Of a stretch of DNA of 64,000 bases, positions 22,510-35,144 are shown one piece after another. Location: positions 1,054,001 through 1,118,000 of the forward strand of contig NC_081547.1 of assembly GCF_901000735.1 (NCBI RefSeq), written 5' to 3'. How positions within the stretch are numbered: position 1 is the stretch's first letter; every line of letters begins with the position of its first letter. A program made the position numbers and the translations under genes. Origin of the DNA: Corylus avellana. Its lineage: Eukaryota; Streptophyta; Magnoliopsida; Fagales; Betulaceae. The notes beneath the pieces were generated by a model. That model saw only the letters and a list, made by a program, of their open reading frames with translations, made no database searches and was not told the origin of the DNA.

Positions 22510-24110
22510 TTTAAATAATTTTTTGTTGGAGGATTGATACTAATGAATCCAAATATCCAGTAAATTCTGCTACAAGTTGATGTAACAATTCCTTAGCTAC
22601 CAAATAATTAAATTTAATTATGTAGTACATATAAATTGCCATGTTAGTTTTTTTTTTAATTTTTTTTTTAATTAATTGCCATGTTAGTTTGAATAATGAT
22701 TTGAGCTACTACATAAAATAAAAAGTTGCAAGGCCCACTTGCTCGAACTCTTGTCCCATAACCTTCTCTCTATGAGCTGTCCAAATTATTAGTAAATTGA
22801 ACACTCCAAATATAAAAAAGATTTGGATTTTGTCAGCTTATAAGTTATCATGTTACTTATCATATCAACTAATAAATAATTAAAAAAAAACAATAAATAA
22901 TTAAATAATAATGCAACAAATCGCAATTATTTTATTACAACATGCACACCAATATTGTGACATGAGCATTTTGCTCATATTATGCCATGTCAGCCTATGT
23001 GTGGGTGTAGTAAAAGAGATATACTATAATCTAATAAAAACTTTATATTTTGCTTATAAAAGTTCATGTGACAAGATGTCACATCTTCTTTTTTGTTTTA
23101 TCTTTTTTTTTTTCCTAAAAAAAATTAATGATATAACATCTTACCATATAAATTTTTATGGACAAAATGAGAAGTTATTCTTAGATTCTAATATTTGTCA
23201 TAATAAAATAGGTGTAAAAGAATATAATTATCGAGAATTAAAAGGCTTCTGAATTGACAGCGAAAAGATGGTAGAGACGCTAAAGTGGAGCTTGACCCGG
23301 CTAAGCGAGTCGAACACGGCGTCGCTTGAATAGATAATATAAATTGACTGCCACATAGGCTACCACATGCATTAGGACGGACTTTATACCACGAAATGGA
23401 ATCAAAAACAGTTCAGCTGCTTCACCCGCAAAAAAAGGTTAAACAGAGTAAAGTCGACGTTAAACCGTTGGATCAATGATGGATACCTAGTTTTAAGGAC
23501 GAATATCACATGATGAACGATCATCAGAACGTTTCAGTACCAAGGGGTACTTGCACCACATCCTTTCCCATCAAACCAAAATAAATCTTATTGCCACCTG
23601 GCCTTCCCTGCGACAATAAATATATATAAAGCAACCTACAAATAATACACGTCAGATGTAAAATAAGACAGTAGTGAACACGTCATAAGAGACTAGAAAA
23701 GCTCAAGCCCACTTGATTGAATAAAACATAAAGATAGTAACTATCTACAATCGTTTTACAGCCCCCCTTTTTTCCGAAAACTGCTTGGACAAACAAAAGA
23801 AAAAAACAAATTCCAGGAATTTTTTTTTTGGTCACCTCCTACTACTAGTCCCCTTGGAAATGAACTTACTGATCATGGGCGGTGAACCGCTCATAACTGT
23901 CATTTGAAAAACAAGGTGTAACGGCTATATCAGAATAGCTAGCGGGGACATGAGCCTAACGACTTTTTGAACTAAATCACTAAATTGTCCAAGAAGATGG
24001 CCAAAATCACTACCATACTACTACCAACCAAACTATCTAATGTGAGGTTCACCTGTTTCCATATTTGAAAGACATTAACATAACATTAACATGGGAGATC
24101 TGAGAGCTGA
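22510..24110. other. Intergenic region
   Basis: AT-rich, no recognisable gene. Open frames such as the one at 22911-23252 look random in composition. The last 250-400 bp are probably 3'-UTR of the ANP32-like gene. Confidence 0.5.
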
Positions 24111-24113
24111 GTG

Positions 24114-27100
24114 CTAATGATGCTTCTTGGATGACTTGCTGTAGTCGACATCATCGTTTTCCTCGTCATCCTCACCATTCTCATCCTTCTTGGCGTCTGT
24201 GTCTGCGTCTTCGTCCCTTTTCCTCTTAAGGTGCGAAGAAGACGGTGGGGGCAGCACTTGAACATCGTCATCATCTTCAACTTCTTCCTCCTCTTCAGCA
24301 TCATCTTCATTTACTGGTTCCATATCACTACCACCATCATCATCTTCTTCAGCCTGCGCCACTGGCTGAACTAAGTATCCTGCACCATAGTCTTCTTCCT
24401 GACAAAATGAAAACAAACTTCTCTGAGTTGATAGATTTTTTTAAAAAACAACACACACACACACACACAATATCTAACATAACTTATAGGATGATACTAA
24501 AATATATAACAGGAATTTTAACAATAATCTCAATAACCGAGGAAACCTCAAACTAAAAGAAGAAAGTATTCAATACAGCCAACGGCAGTAGACATATTTG
24601 GAACAAAGATTATGCAAGATATCTGAGAACCAACAGAAATCCAAAGGAATAATCTCAGCATTGAGCAAAAACTCAAATTAACAATAAAAACAACTTAATA
24701 GAACCAAAAAGCATTAAAAAAAAAAAATTGAAAATAGTTGAATACAAAAATTGAAATAACGTACAAAAGCAGTCACTACATGGTTTACGCTGCCAATGGG
24801 AAGGAAAACTTATACATGGCACCAAAAATATACAACTGCACTTTTGTTTCAACAAATACAAAAATTTATGTAACAAATCAAGTACACCAAATATAAACAA
24901 GCGAATACATCCACAACACTAACAAATATGTATTGGACGAAACTGAATATTAATAAATGAAAACATATAATAAGTTCAAAAATTAGAGTAAAAAATCCAC
25001 ATTTAAAAACAGCTTGACACCAAGAAATACAACATGCAAGGAAAGTAAGATCAGAAGGACGTTAGTCACAACCCATTATATGGTGCACAAAGACAGCTCC
25101 ATTGTCAATTAACAAGTTCCAATGCAGCAGCAATCAGAGCACACTTCACAAAATTGGCTTTAAGCAATTTACTCAGCAACTTTAAGCCGTGATTTTTGCT
25201 TGTATAAGATACCACAAAACAAATCTTACCACAAAACATGACAACAAACTGAATGTTGGGACATTGAACATCTAAAATATCACACACTATGCTTGACCAA
25301 CTATGTCGTGAAATATTGAAAACCTAAAAAACCAGGGGATGATTCACCACGAGAAAAACAGTGTCAGAAAAAAGATAAGTTAGGAAGAACTTAAAATATC
25401 ATGAAAAACATCCCAACACAACTGGAATCAAGGGCATCTATGGGAAAACTTCAAATCCTGTATCATACCAACAGATATTTTAATATTGTGAAATCAAGTT
25501 GAAGTGAATTCAAAATTTACTTTTCCAAACAAAGATAGTTGTTTACATAATTTCTTTAATCTCCAAATCTTGCTTAAAACAGCAAAATAGAGTGAACCAG
25601 CAGTATCCCCACAATTTTCTCCTATTTTAATAATAAATAACCATACACCCAAAAGTTTTCAAAATAGGTTTGGTACCAAAACCAAAAATTGCCCAAAGAT
25701 TACTAATTTTTTAACAAGAGTAAAAAATGCAAAAGATTGTAAAACAGTTCAACCGCAGAATGCAAAATAGAATATGCTTAACAACCTTTTCATCCACTAA
25801 ATAGAAATACATACGAGTACCATTTAAGGCTCAGATCAAGTGATGAATGTACTACCCATTAGCTAGGGCGGGAATCACATTAGACACACGAGTAGTAATT
25901 ATCGTATTTAAGCAATTATTTTCCTAAATAATGTATGAGAGCAAGAGCAAATAAACACAGAAACATAATTCATCATGCAGATGCAGAAGATTATGTGAAA
26001 ATAACGAATCTAAAAATAGACATGATTCAATCAACAAATCCAAACAAGAAATATCAGAAGCAACTAGAAAATAAGCATTATCTAGCAAAAGACACATCAG
26101 TTAGAGGGAAAAAAATGCCACAGATTCAAAGTTGATTTTCACGCAAGTAAAAGGGAATCTCACCTCCTCCTCACCCTCTTCTTCGTCCTCAAACACTCCA
26201 ACTTCTTCAACACCCTGCTCTTCCTCCCCAGTCTCACCGTTATCCTCCTCATCTCCAACATCCTCACCCTGCTCGTGTCCATCAATCTCCCCCTCTGTGC
26301 TCGTCAACCGCCCTGTACTCTCCGGCTCCGCAAGATCCCCCTCGTCATTGTCCACTTCCTCCTCTTCATCCTCGTCATCCTCTTCGTCATCCTCGTCCTC
26401 CTCATCATACTCAACCACGTCTTCCTCATCATCACTGTCCTCAATCTCGTGCACCTCAACTACATCGTCATCGTCACCCTCCTCCTCATCAATTTCCTCC
26501 CCCGATTCATTGTCTTCATCATCATCAGCGTCCTCTTCATCCTCATCACCATCCGCTCCCTCAACACGCTCAACCCGAAACCCATTGGCCTGATGATTTG
26601 GCCCATTCACTCTCCTAGCCGTCTCCGTCTCCTCCTCATCTGCATTGCTCTCCTCGTCCTCATCCTCGTCGACATCGACAACTCCTTCAGCCCCCTCGCT
26701 GTGCCCATTGTTCATCACATACGGCCTATCCTCACCATCAATTTCGCCACTCCCGGGATCATCCTCGTCATCTTCTTCCTCCTCCTCCTCGTCATCGGAC
26801 TCCGGCCGCTCATTCTCCTCCGCGTCCATCTTATCCAAATACTTCAACGATTTGATCAATCCGAAAACCCTAGATCGATAGTCCTTGACGCGCGTCACGG
26901 GGCACTCGTAGAGATCCAGCGAGACGAGCTTGAGCTGGGCGAGCGGGGCGAGATCCTCGATGAACTGAATCCTATTGTTGGAGAGGTCGAGGTCTCGGAG
27001 CGAGTCGAGTCCCGCCTCGACTAGGAACTCGAGGCCGCCGGCGATCCGATTGTCGGAGAGGATGAGCTTCTGTAGGTTCCGAAGCCGAGGGAACTGCTCG

Positions 27101-27288
27101 AGAGACGAGACGCCGATGTTAGCGATAGAGAGGTGCTGAAGATTCTGGAACCTCTCTAGAAGGCTCGGAGGGGGAAGCCGGCCTTGCACGCACTTTACGG
27201 CGCCGTCTAGAGTTAGGGTTCGAGCCGAGGCGTGATCCGTTTGGCCGTCTAGCGCTGTCTCCACGGCTCGCTCCCAGATCTCGTCCAT
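24114..27288 (-). CDS. ANP32-like acidic leucine-rich nuclear phosphoprotein
   Basis: ANP32 proteins are nuclear LRR/acidic-tail proteins linked to histone chaperoning, PP2A inhibition and mRNA export in animals; the plant role is little known. Two exons (27288-26164 and 24398-24114) join in phase 0 to 469 aa, with a 1.77-kb intron that holds no gene. It starts MDEIWERAVETALDG; an in-frame upstream ATG at 27312 (MRYRVSYL) is possible but less family-like. LRRs span about residues 30-165: LQHLSIANIGVSSL, LQKLILSDNRI, LRDLDLSNNRI, LVSLDLYECPVT, and the LRR cap YRSRVFGLIKSLKYLD. Residues 170-440 are overwhelmingly Asp/Glu. Exon 2 adds a Tyr-containing EDYGAGYLVQPV block and a basic HLKRKRDE likely NLS. 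The tail is much longer than in animal ANP32A. It resembles Arabidopsis At3g50690 (from memory). Confidence 0.93.
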
Positions 27289-27456
27289 CAAATACGAAAC
27301 CCTATATCTCATACACCAATTCCTCAATACCTCCCTAAACGAATCGTTTCAGAGCATGGAGAACCACAATTTCAGAGCCAAGCCACAGATTTCGCTGTAA
27401 AACGAACCAGAAATTTCTTATTCCTAAAGAAACCAATTTTTTTTGTAAGACAACCC

Positions 27457-27489
27457 TAACCCTAACTCTAGCCCGAGCCCAAACCCTAA
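27457..27489 (-). promoter_or_regulatory. Telomere-motif cluster in the ANP32-like leader/promoter
   Basis: The plus strand carries several (A)ACCCTAA words here, including AAACCCTAA at 27481-27489 and ACCCTAACCCTAA just before it, 170-200 bp upstream of the ATG. Telo-boxes are known promoter/leader elements of plant housekeeping genes. Confidence 0.45.
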
Positions 27490-28248
27490 CCGTAGATTTG
27501 AAAATCGATTCCGAGACCCAATAACTATCCTTTCTCAACGACTTAAACCCCTAAAAATTTCCTTTTCTTTTTTCAGATGTACGGACTTTCTTCTGCAAGT
27601 TCGAAATGCTTTGAAGGCACAAATAGACCCCTCTCTCCCTCTCTCTCTCCTATTGGTTGGAATAGGCGAGTCGTGATAAACCTCAAGGGGAAGGGGCTCA
27701 GGGTGCGTGGCTAGGGTTCGGGTTTTGAGGCTGGCCCGTGTAGTTGAAATGTGTTTGAATCGCTACAGCGTGGACCGTCGGATTGAAGAGGCACGCATCG
27801 ATGACGTGGCTAAATGGACGGTATAGATTTGAGGTTAGTGTGTTTGTTTTTGAGAAGGATCTAGGTAGATGGAGAGAGAGAGAGAGAGAGTCCGACACGT
27901 CTCCTTTGGGTATAAATATCGGGGTCTTAGTGATATGCCACTATTGTTTCGGTGAATTACGTGTTTACCATGAGATCAGAGATCTACGGACGAATGGGGT
28001 CTTAGCTCTAAATTTATTCTTTTTTTTTTTTTTTTTTTAATGTTTTGGTTTAATAAAGAAAAATTAAAACAATTTGGAGCTTAGTTGTGTTTATTTATCC
28101 CTCCATTTCATTTTGTCAATAAATCTACCTTAAACATCAATTTATTTGTGTTTTATTAAATTAAAATTGATTTTATGATTTTCAATATACATAGATCTTG
28201 TAAATGTGGTTTCTAAGAGGGGATTGTTTTTATAAGATTTGGGCCCTT

Positions 28249-28250
<2 letters not shown>

Positions 28251-28289
<39 letters not shown>
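28251..28289. repeat. (AT)n microsatellite
   Basis: AT dinucleotide run of about 39 bp. Confidence 0.9.
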
Positions 28290-28290
<1 letters not shown>

Positions 28291-30080
28291 GAAATGATAT
28301 GAATTGAACGCCTATCCCAAAGAGAAGAAGCATGATGATGACGTGATGAGAGCGTGAAAAGGGGAATAGCAACAAGTTTCATGCGAGACTCTAAACTCTT
28401 AAAAAAAAAAAAAAATTGATTTCAATTTGTTGACTGAATTATAATTTGTTTGAATTTCTAATGAGAAATGAGTCAAACGGGGCCTAATTAGCGAAATTAT
28501 TCCGACAAGTGAATTCAACCAGATTCTCAATTGGTTGTCCGAATGAACTACAATTCAAATAATTAATTATAGGGAATTTTAGTTCTAATACTTCTATTCA
28601 TGTCCTATTTTTAAAAGGTCAAGATAATTCTACAACTTAAATGATTGCGTAGATAAAAAATAAAAAAAATAAAAATTAGATATTTATCTTATAATTATTT
28701 AATAATATTGATATAACAGTCTTAATTAATTATCAATGATTCATTCTAAAAAAAAAAAAAAAAAAAATCTAAGAATTATAAGATGAAAAGAAATCCTAAT
28801 GTACAATATGACTTTTGACGTTTACACGTGATCCAGTTGCAAAAGGTCCGTATCCGTATCTATATAAAACCTTGGAATCAGATAGTGCGGATCTATTCAT
28901 TTATTAGAAAGAAGTGATTCAATACAATTGTGTTTCTATTTCCAACGTGTGTCCCTTCATAACTTGAATACTTGTGTTATTTCGCAATAATAAGCCTACC
29001 AAGCAACATGCACTTCCAAAAAGGCTGAGAGTGGCAGAGAGTCAGAGACGGACAAGCAAATTTTCACTATAAAAGTGTCAAATCAAAAGCTGAATTGGGA
29101 AAAAGCATAGCTTGTAGGCTTGTAGCTTTCTGTTCTCGTGACTCAGCATCTTATCCAATATCCACATATATGTAAGAAAATATTTTCTTGGGGTTAACTC
29201 ATCAAAGAATTTTCTACTATTAAAGTTACTATCAAAGGTTCTATATTTCAATAAATCATACGTATTAATTATTTATTTTCAATAAAAAAAAAATTACAAA
29301 CTAAGTGTAATAGCTTGGAAAATGACTTTGAAAGAGCACAAGGGTTATACAGAAAATCTAGTCAAAGACAATTCTTTTTTCCTATTACACAACTTCCATC
29401 AACGTGATAATAGAGGGAAAAAGAAAGAACAAAAGTCCATCAACGAGAGAAAGAAGCCATGTGAACGCAAGCCCCACCCCACCTATCTAAAGCCCGAACA
29501 CTTCATTTTCAAACGGTTGTTAAAAGGTGTAGTCCCATGGGACTGTACGTTATGTGGAAGAGCATTCAAACCCGGCTTATATGGGCAAGTGTTCGAATAA
29601 TCCAAGCATGTGCCTAAACTCCCTGTCCTAACAGGTGGGACTCGAGTTTTTCCTCATATGAACTACGTAAAACATGGACAAAATAAAACTACTGCATCGG
29701 TACGCTGTGTGCTTCAAATGTTTCCTGATAAGTTAAACAAGAAAATGCAGTATCATGGAGGCATAAAGTGAAAAAAATTACATTACGCTCTTCTCCAAAT
29801 TCACAATAACCCCCGCAACAAGTGTCTTTTGTTCCTCAGGTATTAATTAAACTAATCATATAGTGGTGATCTCGTTGAATCTGGATCTTTAGAAAACAAG
29901 GGCATTGAAGCTCTAGATCAAACACGTACGAGCTATAAACATGATTAAGATCATTTAACCAATCAAATTAACTTTGTTAGAACATAAAACATTCTCAATT
30001 TGGCAATGAACTGCTTTGAGTACTTAATAGTTAAAATTGCTCATAACAAACTTCGTGATATTTTACAGGCACATACGCTA

Positions 30081-30255
30081 AGACCAACAATTTTTGACAC
30101 GATCTGAAAACTCAACACAAAATTAGTGAGTTAGAGTTAAAGAGTTTGATCCATTTGATTAAATGGGTTGAGTTAGAGTTGACCTATATAATCTTATATA
30201 CCCATGCCTTGATGCGACTTGAACCTGATACACGAACACGAATTGCCACTCCTAC
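30081..30255 (-). mobile_element. Short non-autonomous element remnant
   Basis: On the minus strand it begins AGGAGTGGCAATTCGTGTTC and contains GGTTCAAGTCG; its far end has CGTGTCAAAAATTGTTGGTC. The GGNNTGGCAATT-type ends are roughly inverted. Such sequences are common dispersed plant repeats; classification from memory. Confidence 0.35.
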
Positions 30256-30280
30256 TATACTGTAGGAACAAGACATGTGG

Positions 30281-33200
30281 CTAGGTATCCCCAAACTGAT
30301 TGGCATTTCTAGTTCCATTTAGACTCCCAGCTCCTTGATGTTCAGCATAACCAGAAACTACACTTGGTGGCTGAACAAATCGAACGTTTGGAGGAGGCAC
30401 AGGGATAGGTGGGGGCCAAAACTGCCTGGAAACTGAACTTCCGCTTGAAGTTGGGAGACTCACAAGCTGGTTTGGCTTTAGGGAATTAGTAGTCGCATGA
30501 TTTGTATCCTGATCTACCTTCCGCTCCAACTCTTGATGGTTAGAGTGCAGTTCATTGATGTCTGTTCCTCGAGAGATATTCGGAATCTTTTCCCCCACTG
30601 TCCTGGAGCCAGAAGTCACAAATGGGGCCTGGGGTTGCCAGAATGTGGGTGGTCGGCTCAACACAGGGTTAGAGGCACCGAGAGAGTTACCCCTACTTTC
30701 AGCTTCCTCTTTAGCTCGGGCCAGATGGCCCGTATCTGGACACTCAATTGTTTTGTTACCTTTGATTTCTGATTGCTTGTCTCTGTCTGATGAAGAAGTC
30801 ACTTCAACTAAATCAACTTTAGGTGCTGAAGCACGGCCTGAAGCAATCACAGTTGTGGGAAATGCTCTCTCTGGAGGAACAGCTGGGGTGTAATTAGATG
30901 GGAGCAAATCATCCCAATTCTCTAACAGCTCCTTGTAGACTTTACGAAGAGTGACCTCAGTGAGGCCGGTCACCTTACAAATCTCTGCCTGGGTTTTGCG
31001 TTTGTCTTCTAATTGGCAGGCCAAATAAATAGCAGCTGCAGAGATGCTAATAGGATTCCTCCGAGTGCAGAAGCATTTATTGATAACAACTTCTCCAATA
31101 TGAGTTGCAAGCTCCTAAAACAATATGCAGGACTATGGTCAAATTCGATGAGGAGAAAAAGATGGACGGGCATAAAATTCTCAATAGAGTGAACTTCATT
31201 GTAAAACAGTTGCAAGTTTTATCACATCACATCAAATTCCAACACTACCAATACGAAATAAAGACCGTTTCCTATGAACAAAACATTAGCACTATAAACC
31301 TGACTAGATGATTTGAGAAAAATGCAGAAATGTCAGTGCAGCAATTAATAAAGTTTTCAGATGTGAACTAGAAGGTGATCTGTAACCAAAAATGTCATCC
31401 CACATCGAAAAACAATTTGGTTTCCAGTGTAATAGCCTATATGAAACCAGCAGGATCAGATTCAGACTCTTGCAACCATTTGGAATCAAAAAGTAATTTT
31501 GAGATTCCTCTTTATCCCTCTTTTTTTCCTTCAGTCTCACAACTCCTCCGATCTATTATAACACACTTTCCTTTTCTCCAACTTGATTGTTTTTCAAATA
31601 TCTTTTTGGCTGCACATCCCTGTAATCTACCTATTGCATGATTACCACACCACGTGATATCAAGGATTTTTTTTTAGTAGAGGAGTTTTAATTTCAAGTC
31701 ATTCAAGTTGATGATCAGGTTCAAACTGGTACTCTGCACTCAAAGAAGTGTACCTGGGCAGATTTGTTGAGTTGGAGAAGTGTGCAAAACCTTGGCATAT
31801 GGACTGATATGGAATTGCTATTAATGGGCTGACTTAGTTGTAGAGCTTCTCCAAGTATCTTGATGTACTTCCCAATCTCCTTCTGGGGTACATTAGCTGC
31901 AATTGAGATTTCCTGGCATATAAAATCAGATACCAAATTATAGAAGCTCTGAACTAGAAAGAATTGGCAAGAAATACTACAAGTGACACGTACAAAGCAT
32001 AGAGGATTCACATATAAGCAAGCTTTCTCACTAATCTCAATGGACAAAAGATTAGCCATTGCAATAACACCATCCACTGAGAGTTTCATAAATTATTTTA
32101 AAAAATGAATGAGAAGGATTTAGATTCCCATAGCAAGTACTAAAAAAATAATAATGAAAAAGTAACTAAGAGTGATCTACAATGCTGCTTCGACAAGTTG
32201 GGGACTTCATTGCTATAGTTTGTGAAGGAAACTGTCCCTATTTTGCCATTGGGAAACATTTGTGCAATATAAGTCACTTGCATGGGACAAAAGACAACCA
32301 TTGCTGTAAACAATGACAACAATAACTATTGATGTCTATCACGCTGGACAGAGGAATGAAACAACTTCTAGATTAACATGATGTGGATAAGTAATTCCTA
32401 GGAATCAACTTTCTGGCCACCATCATGTAGGCTTAAAATCAGCTAGTTTTAACATCATAACTATTTTGCAAGAATGCAGCCTTGCAGTGCAATTCTCACG
32501 AGGCCTAAAAGAAATATACAAAAAAGAGATGATCCCATATGGTGCAAGAACAGTCAAAACATATATAACCAGTGTGGCCCTAATTCAGAAATTAAAAAAG
32601 TTTTGCTTGCCAATGTTTCCATGATGCACATAGAATGTCATCGCTTAAACCAAACAGTTATTTAATGGTTTCATCTACAAAAGGGTAATGCATTTAAATG
32701 CGAGAACTTGAAATAAAAATGATTGTATTTAAACACAAACAGAAAGAGCTAATAGAATAAGCACAGAAATCTCATTTACGGAACTAAAATACCCGCTGCC
32801 AAGGATGCATAAAAGGGTCAATGTACAAGTAAACCATTAAGATATAGAACCATATGCAAAACAAATAATCATTGGTGATGAACAATCCAATTTTCTTGCC
32901 AACAAAACGATATGAAAGTAAATTTTCATAGAATCGACCAAAAAATGAAGCAGAAGCATTGCCTTCTGGAATTCAAAGCAGGCAACATGAATCACAATAT
33001 CTGTTTTCCCCAAAAGGCCTTAGCTCTACACATGAAAAATCCCAGCCCTATTTTCCTAATCTAACCACACAAAAATGTGTATTGACTATAATGTGAAAGA
33101 GCAAGCAAATAGCTTCAAATTCCTCAAAATCTATTCCCACTGCACCAATTAATTCCAAAAGCTCCAATAAAACAAGAACAAAGAAATAAAATAATAGGGA

Positions 33201-33804
33201 ATTAGAGTGAAAATTGATGTACCTGGAGGGTCCTGGGCTCTTGGGCCTCCCTAATGGCTTGGACAAGAGCGGCAGTGGCGAGCGCCTCCACGCTCCGATT
33301 CCTCAAACAAGTGGCGGAGCAACAATCCCTAAACAACTGGAACGCGTGGTCGGAAATGTCGTGGTCCAGGCCCAGAATGGAGGACACGTCGATGATTTGC
33401 ATGTACGCCCTCAGATTGTCGACCACAACAGTGGAAGAGGAAGAAGAAGACGACGATGAGGAAGAATAAGATTCGAGAGTGCGCTCAAGCTCGGCGAGGT
33501 GGCCGGAGAAGGAAAGGCAGGAGCTGAGGAAGAGAGGGCTGGGCTCGAGGGACCAGGTGGAGAAGGCGGTGATGAAGCCTGTGGGCTCGAATGGGTCCTC
33601 TTCGTCGTGGTGGGCCTCGAGGGAGGGCAGGTCGGGGGTGACGAGGCAGAGAGGGTTGTCTTGAGCACGGAGGTGGAAGAGGTGGTGGGGCTGGGACTGC
33701 CGCTCCTCGATAACGTGCCCGCACGACGCGCACTCCGTTACGGACCGGCCCGAGCTGGTGGTGGCGCACCGCCCCTGCGCCAAGGAGCAGTACGGGCACT
33801 TCAT
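30281..33804 (-). CDS. PBRP: Plant-specific TFIIB-related protein (pBrp)
   Basis: pBrp is a plant-only TFIIB paralogue. In published work it associates with the plastid outer envelope, accumulates in the nucleus when proteasome turnover is blocked, and acts in endosperm growth. Three exons (33804-33224, shown by frame to end at 33223; 31912-31754; 31114-30281) join in phase 0 to 524 aa. The N-terminal zinc ribbon has Cys3, Cys6, Cys25 and Cys28 (CPYC, CASC). It is followed by PFEPTGFITAFSTWSLEPSP, a conserved pBrp block. A Ser run at about 114-125 is variable. Cyclin-like repeats follow: CLRNRSVEALATAALVQAIR in exon 1, EIGKYIKILGEAL in exon 2, and AAAIYLACQLEDKRKTQAEI with TLRKVYKELLENWDDLLP in exon 3. 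The Pro/Ser-rich C-terminus is divergent. Intron 1 is about 1.3 kb and holds no gene. Very close to Arabidopsis At4g36650. Confidence 0.95.
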
Positions 33805-33839
33805 TTCGCGGCTTGCGAGTGAGGGTTGGAGCGGGAGCG

Positions 33840-35140
33840 ATTAGTGGGATGGGCTTCTTCTTAGACGGCCTGGCTTGGTTGGTAAAGCTATCCCATTGTT
33901 TTTAATTAAATGCTTCTGATTTTATCATATTTTCTCATATATATTAAGTGAAGTTTGATAAATTTAAAATTTACAATCTTTCAAAAATGATGAGTACGTA
34001 TTAACTTAAGGGACAAAATCTAATCATAAAAGACCAAGTTTCTTCTAAATTGGGTTTGAAAATTATTTGTATTTTATATACATGTCAATTTAATAAATTA
34101 AATTAAATTAAAAGAATTTCTTAAACTCAATTTTGAGCAAAACTTTGTTAATCATAAATTACAATAAGAATGATGCTTACTTTGTTTACTTCTTTGTTTT
34201 GTATTTATCTATTACTTTTTGTGCATACGTCTTTATCTTTTCAAATCAAAAGTAAGCCCCACGAACCTCACCTAATTCTCCCTCTTTTCACCTGTGGCTC
34301 TACGATTGGCCAATTACAAGCTAATTCTACGGTCCCCGGTGTCCTAAATTCTGAACCATTCCTCATTTTCTTCAGTCAAATGAGTAATGACTAGATCAGG
34401 TCAATTGAATTGGCGGGTTCGTACGGGAACTCAACAAGCCTATTTAGATCAGGTGCTGTAGGGCTTATGTAATAACATGCCCAAAGCCCACCTATTCACA
34501 ATCATATTGTACGGAATCCCCCGTCCACGAAAAGGGCAGCCAGGTGTGTTTTTTTTGTGCTTTACATTGCAGAAGATGCATCAAGAGATATACAAGTCCT
34601 ACGCTCTAACGCAGCTTCCTTTGATTTTTGAATCAATGCTGTGAAACACTAGAGAAGCCGTGAAAAAAGATAGAAGATTGTGCAGTTGCAGCAAGCACTA
34701 CTTTCCCTGATTTAGCTGGAACTCATACAAGAGAAGAGAAATGAACCTCAGATAGTGGAAAATATTCTACACAAAGTCAAGAGATGAATGAATGCTAATA
34801 TATGCTTATCCATGCTAGTAAGGAACTTCTGTTCAGCACAAAAATTCAGAAATTCTTTCTTTTGAAATTAAATAAATAAATCTCATAAAAAAATTTTGTT
34901 TGCTAGATTGATCTACTCGATAGTCAATAGGTTGTTCCAGTTCACTCCTCGCCTGGAAAGATTGTGACGGCAAAATTTGGAAGAATAATAACCTAATTAA
35001 ATACATTGTTTGTCATTGTTATGAAACCAAGTAAGATCCGAGTATGATTTGGCCCACACTACCTTTCACAAACTTTGGGCAGCACATGAGCACCTGTGAG
35101 GGTACTGAAGATTTGAATCCTCAAATCCTAAACATCCTTC
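33840..35140. other. Intergenic region between pBrp and the DUF1195 gene
   Basis: No gene recognised. The first hundreds of bases are the probable pBrp promoter; no clear TATA box. The last 200-300 bp are probably 3'-UTR of the DUF1195 gene. Confidence 0.5.
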
Positions 35141-35144
35141 ACCA

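Larger units (their letters stand above)
27560..30280. other. Intergenic region upstream of ANP32 and downstream of pBrp
   Basis: No gene supported. It holds a short GA tract at about 27871-27890, an (AT)n run at 28251-28289, several poly-A/T runs and a repeat-like element at about 30081-30255. Confidence 0.5.

Noticed and set aside
26132..27024. Ser-rich and Leu/Ile-rich plus-strand open frames
   Set aside because: Antisense shadows of the Asp/Glu tail of the ANP32-like gene.
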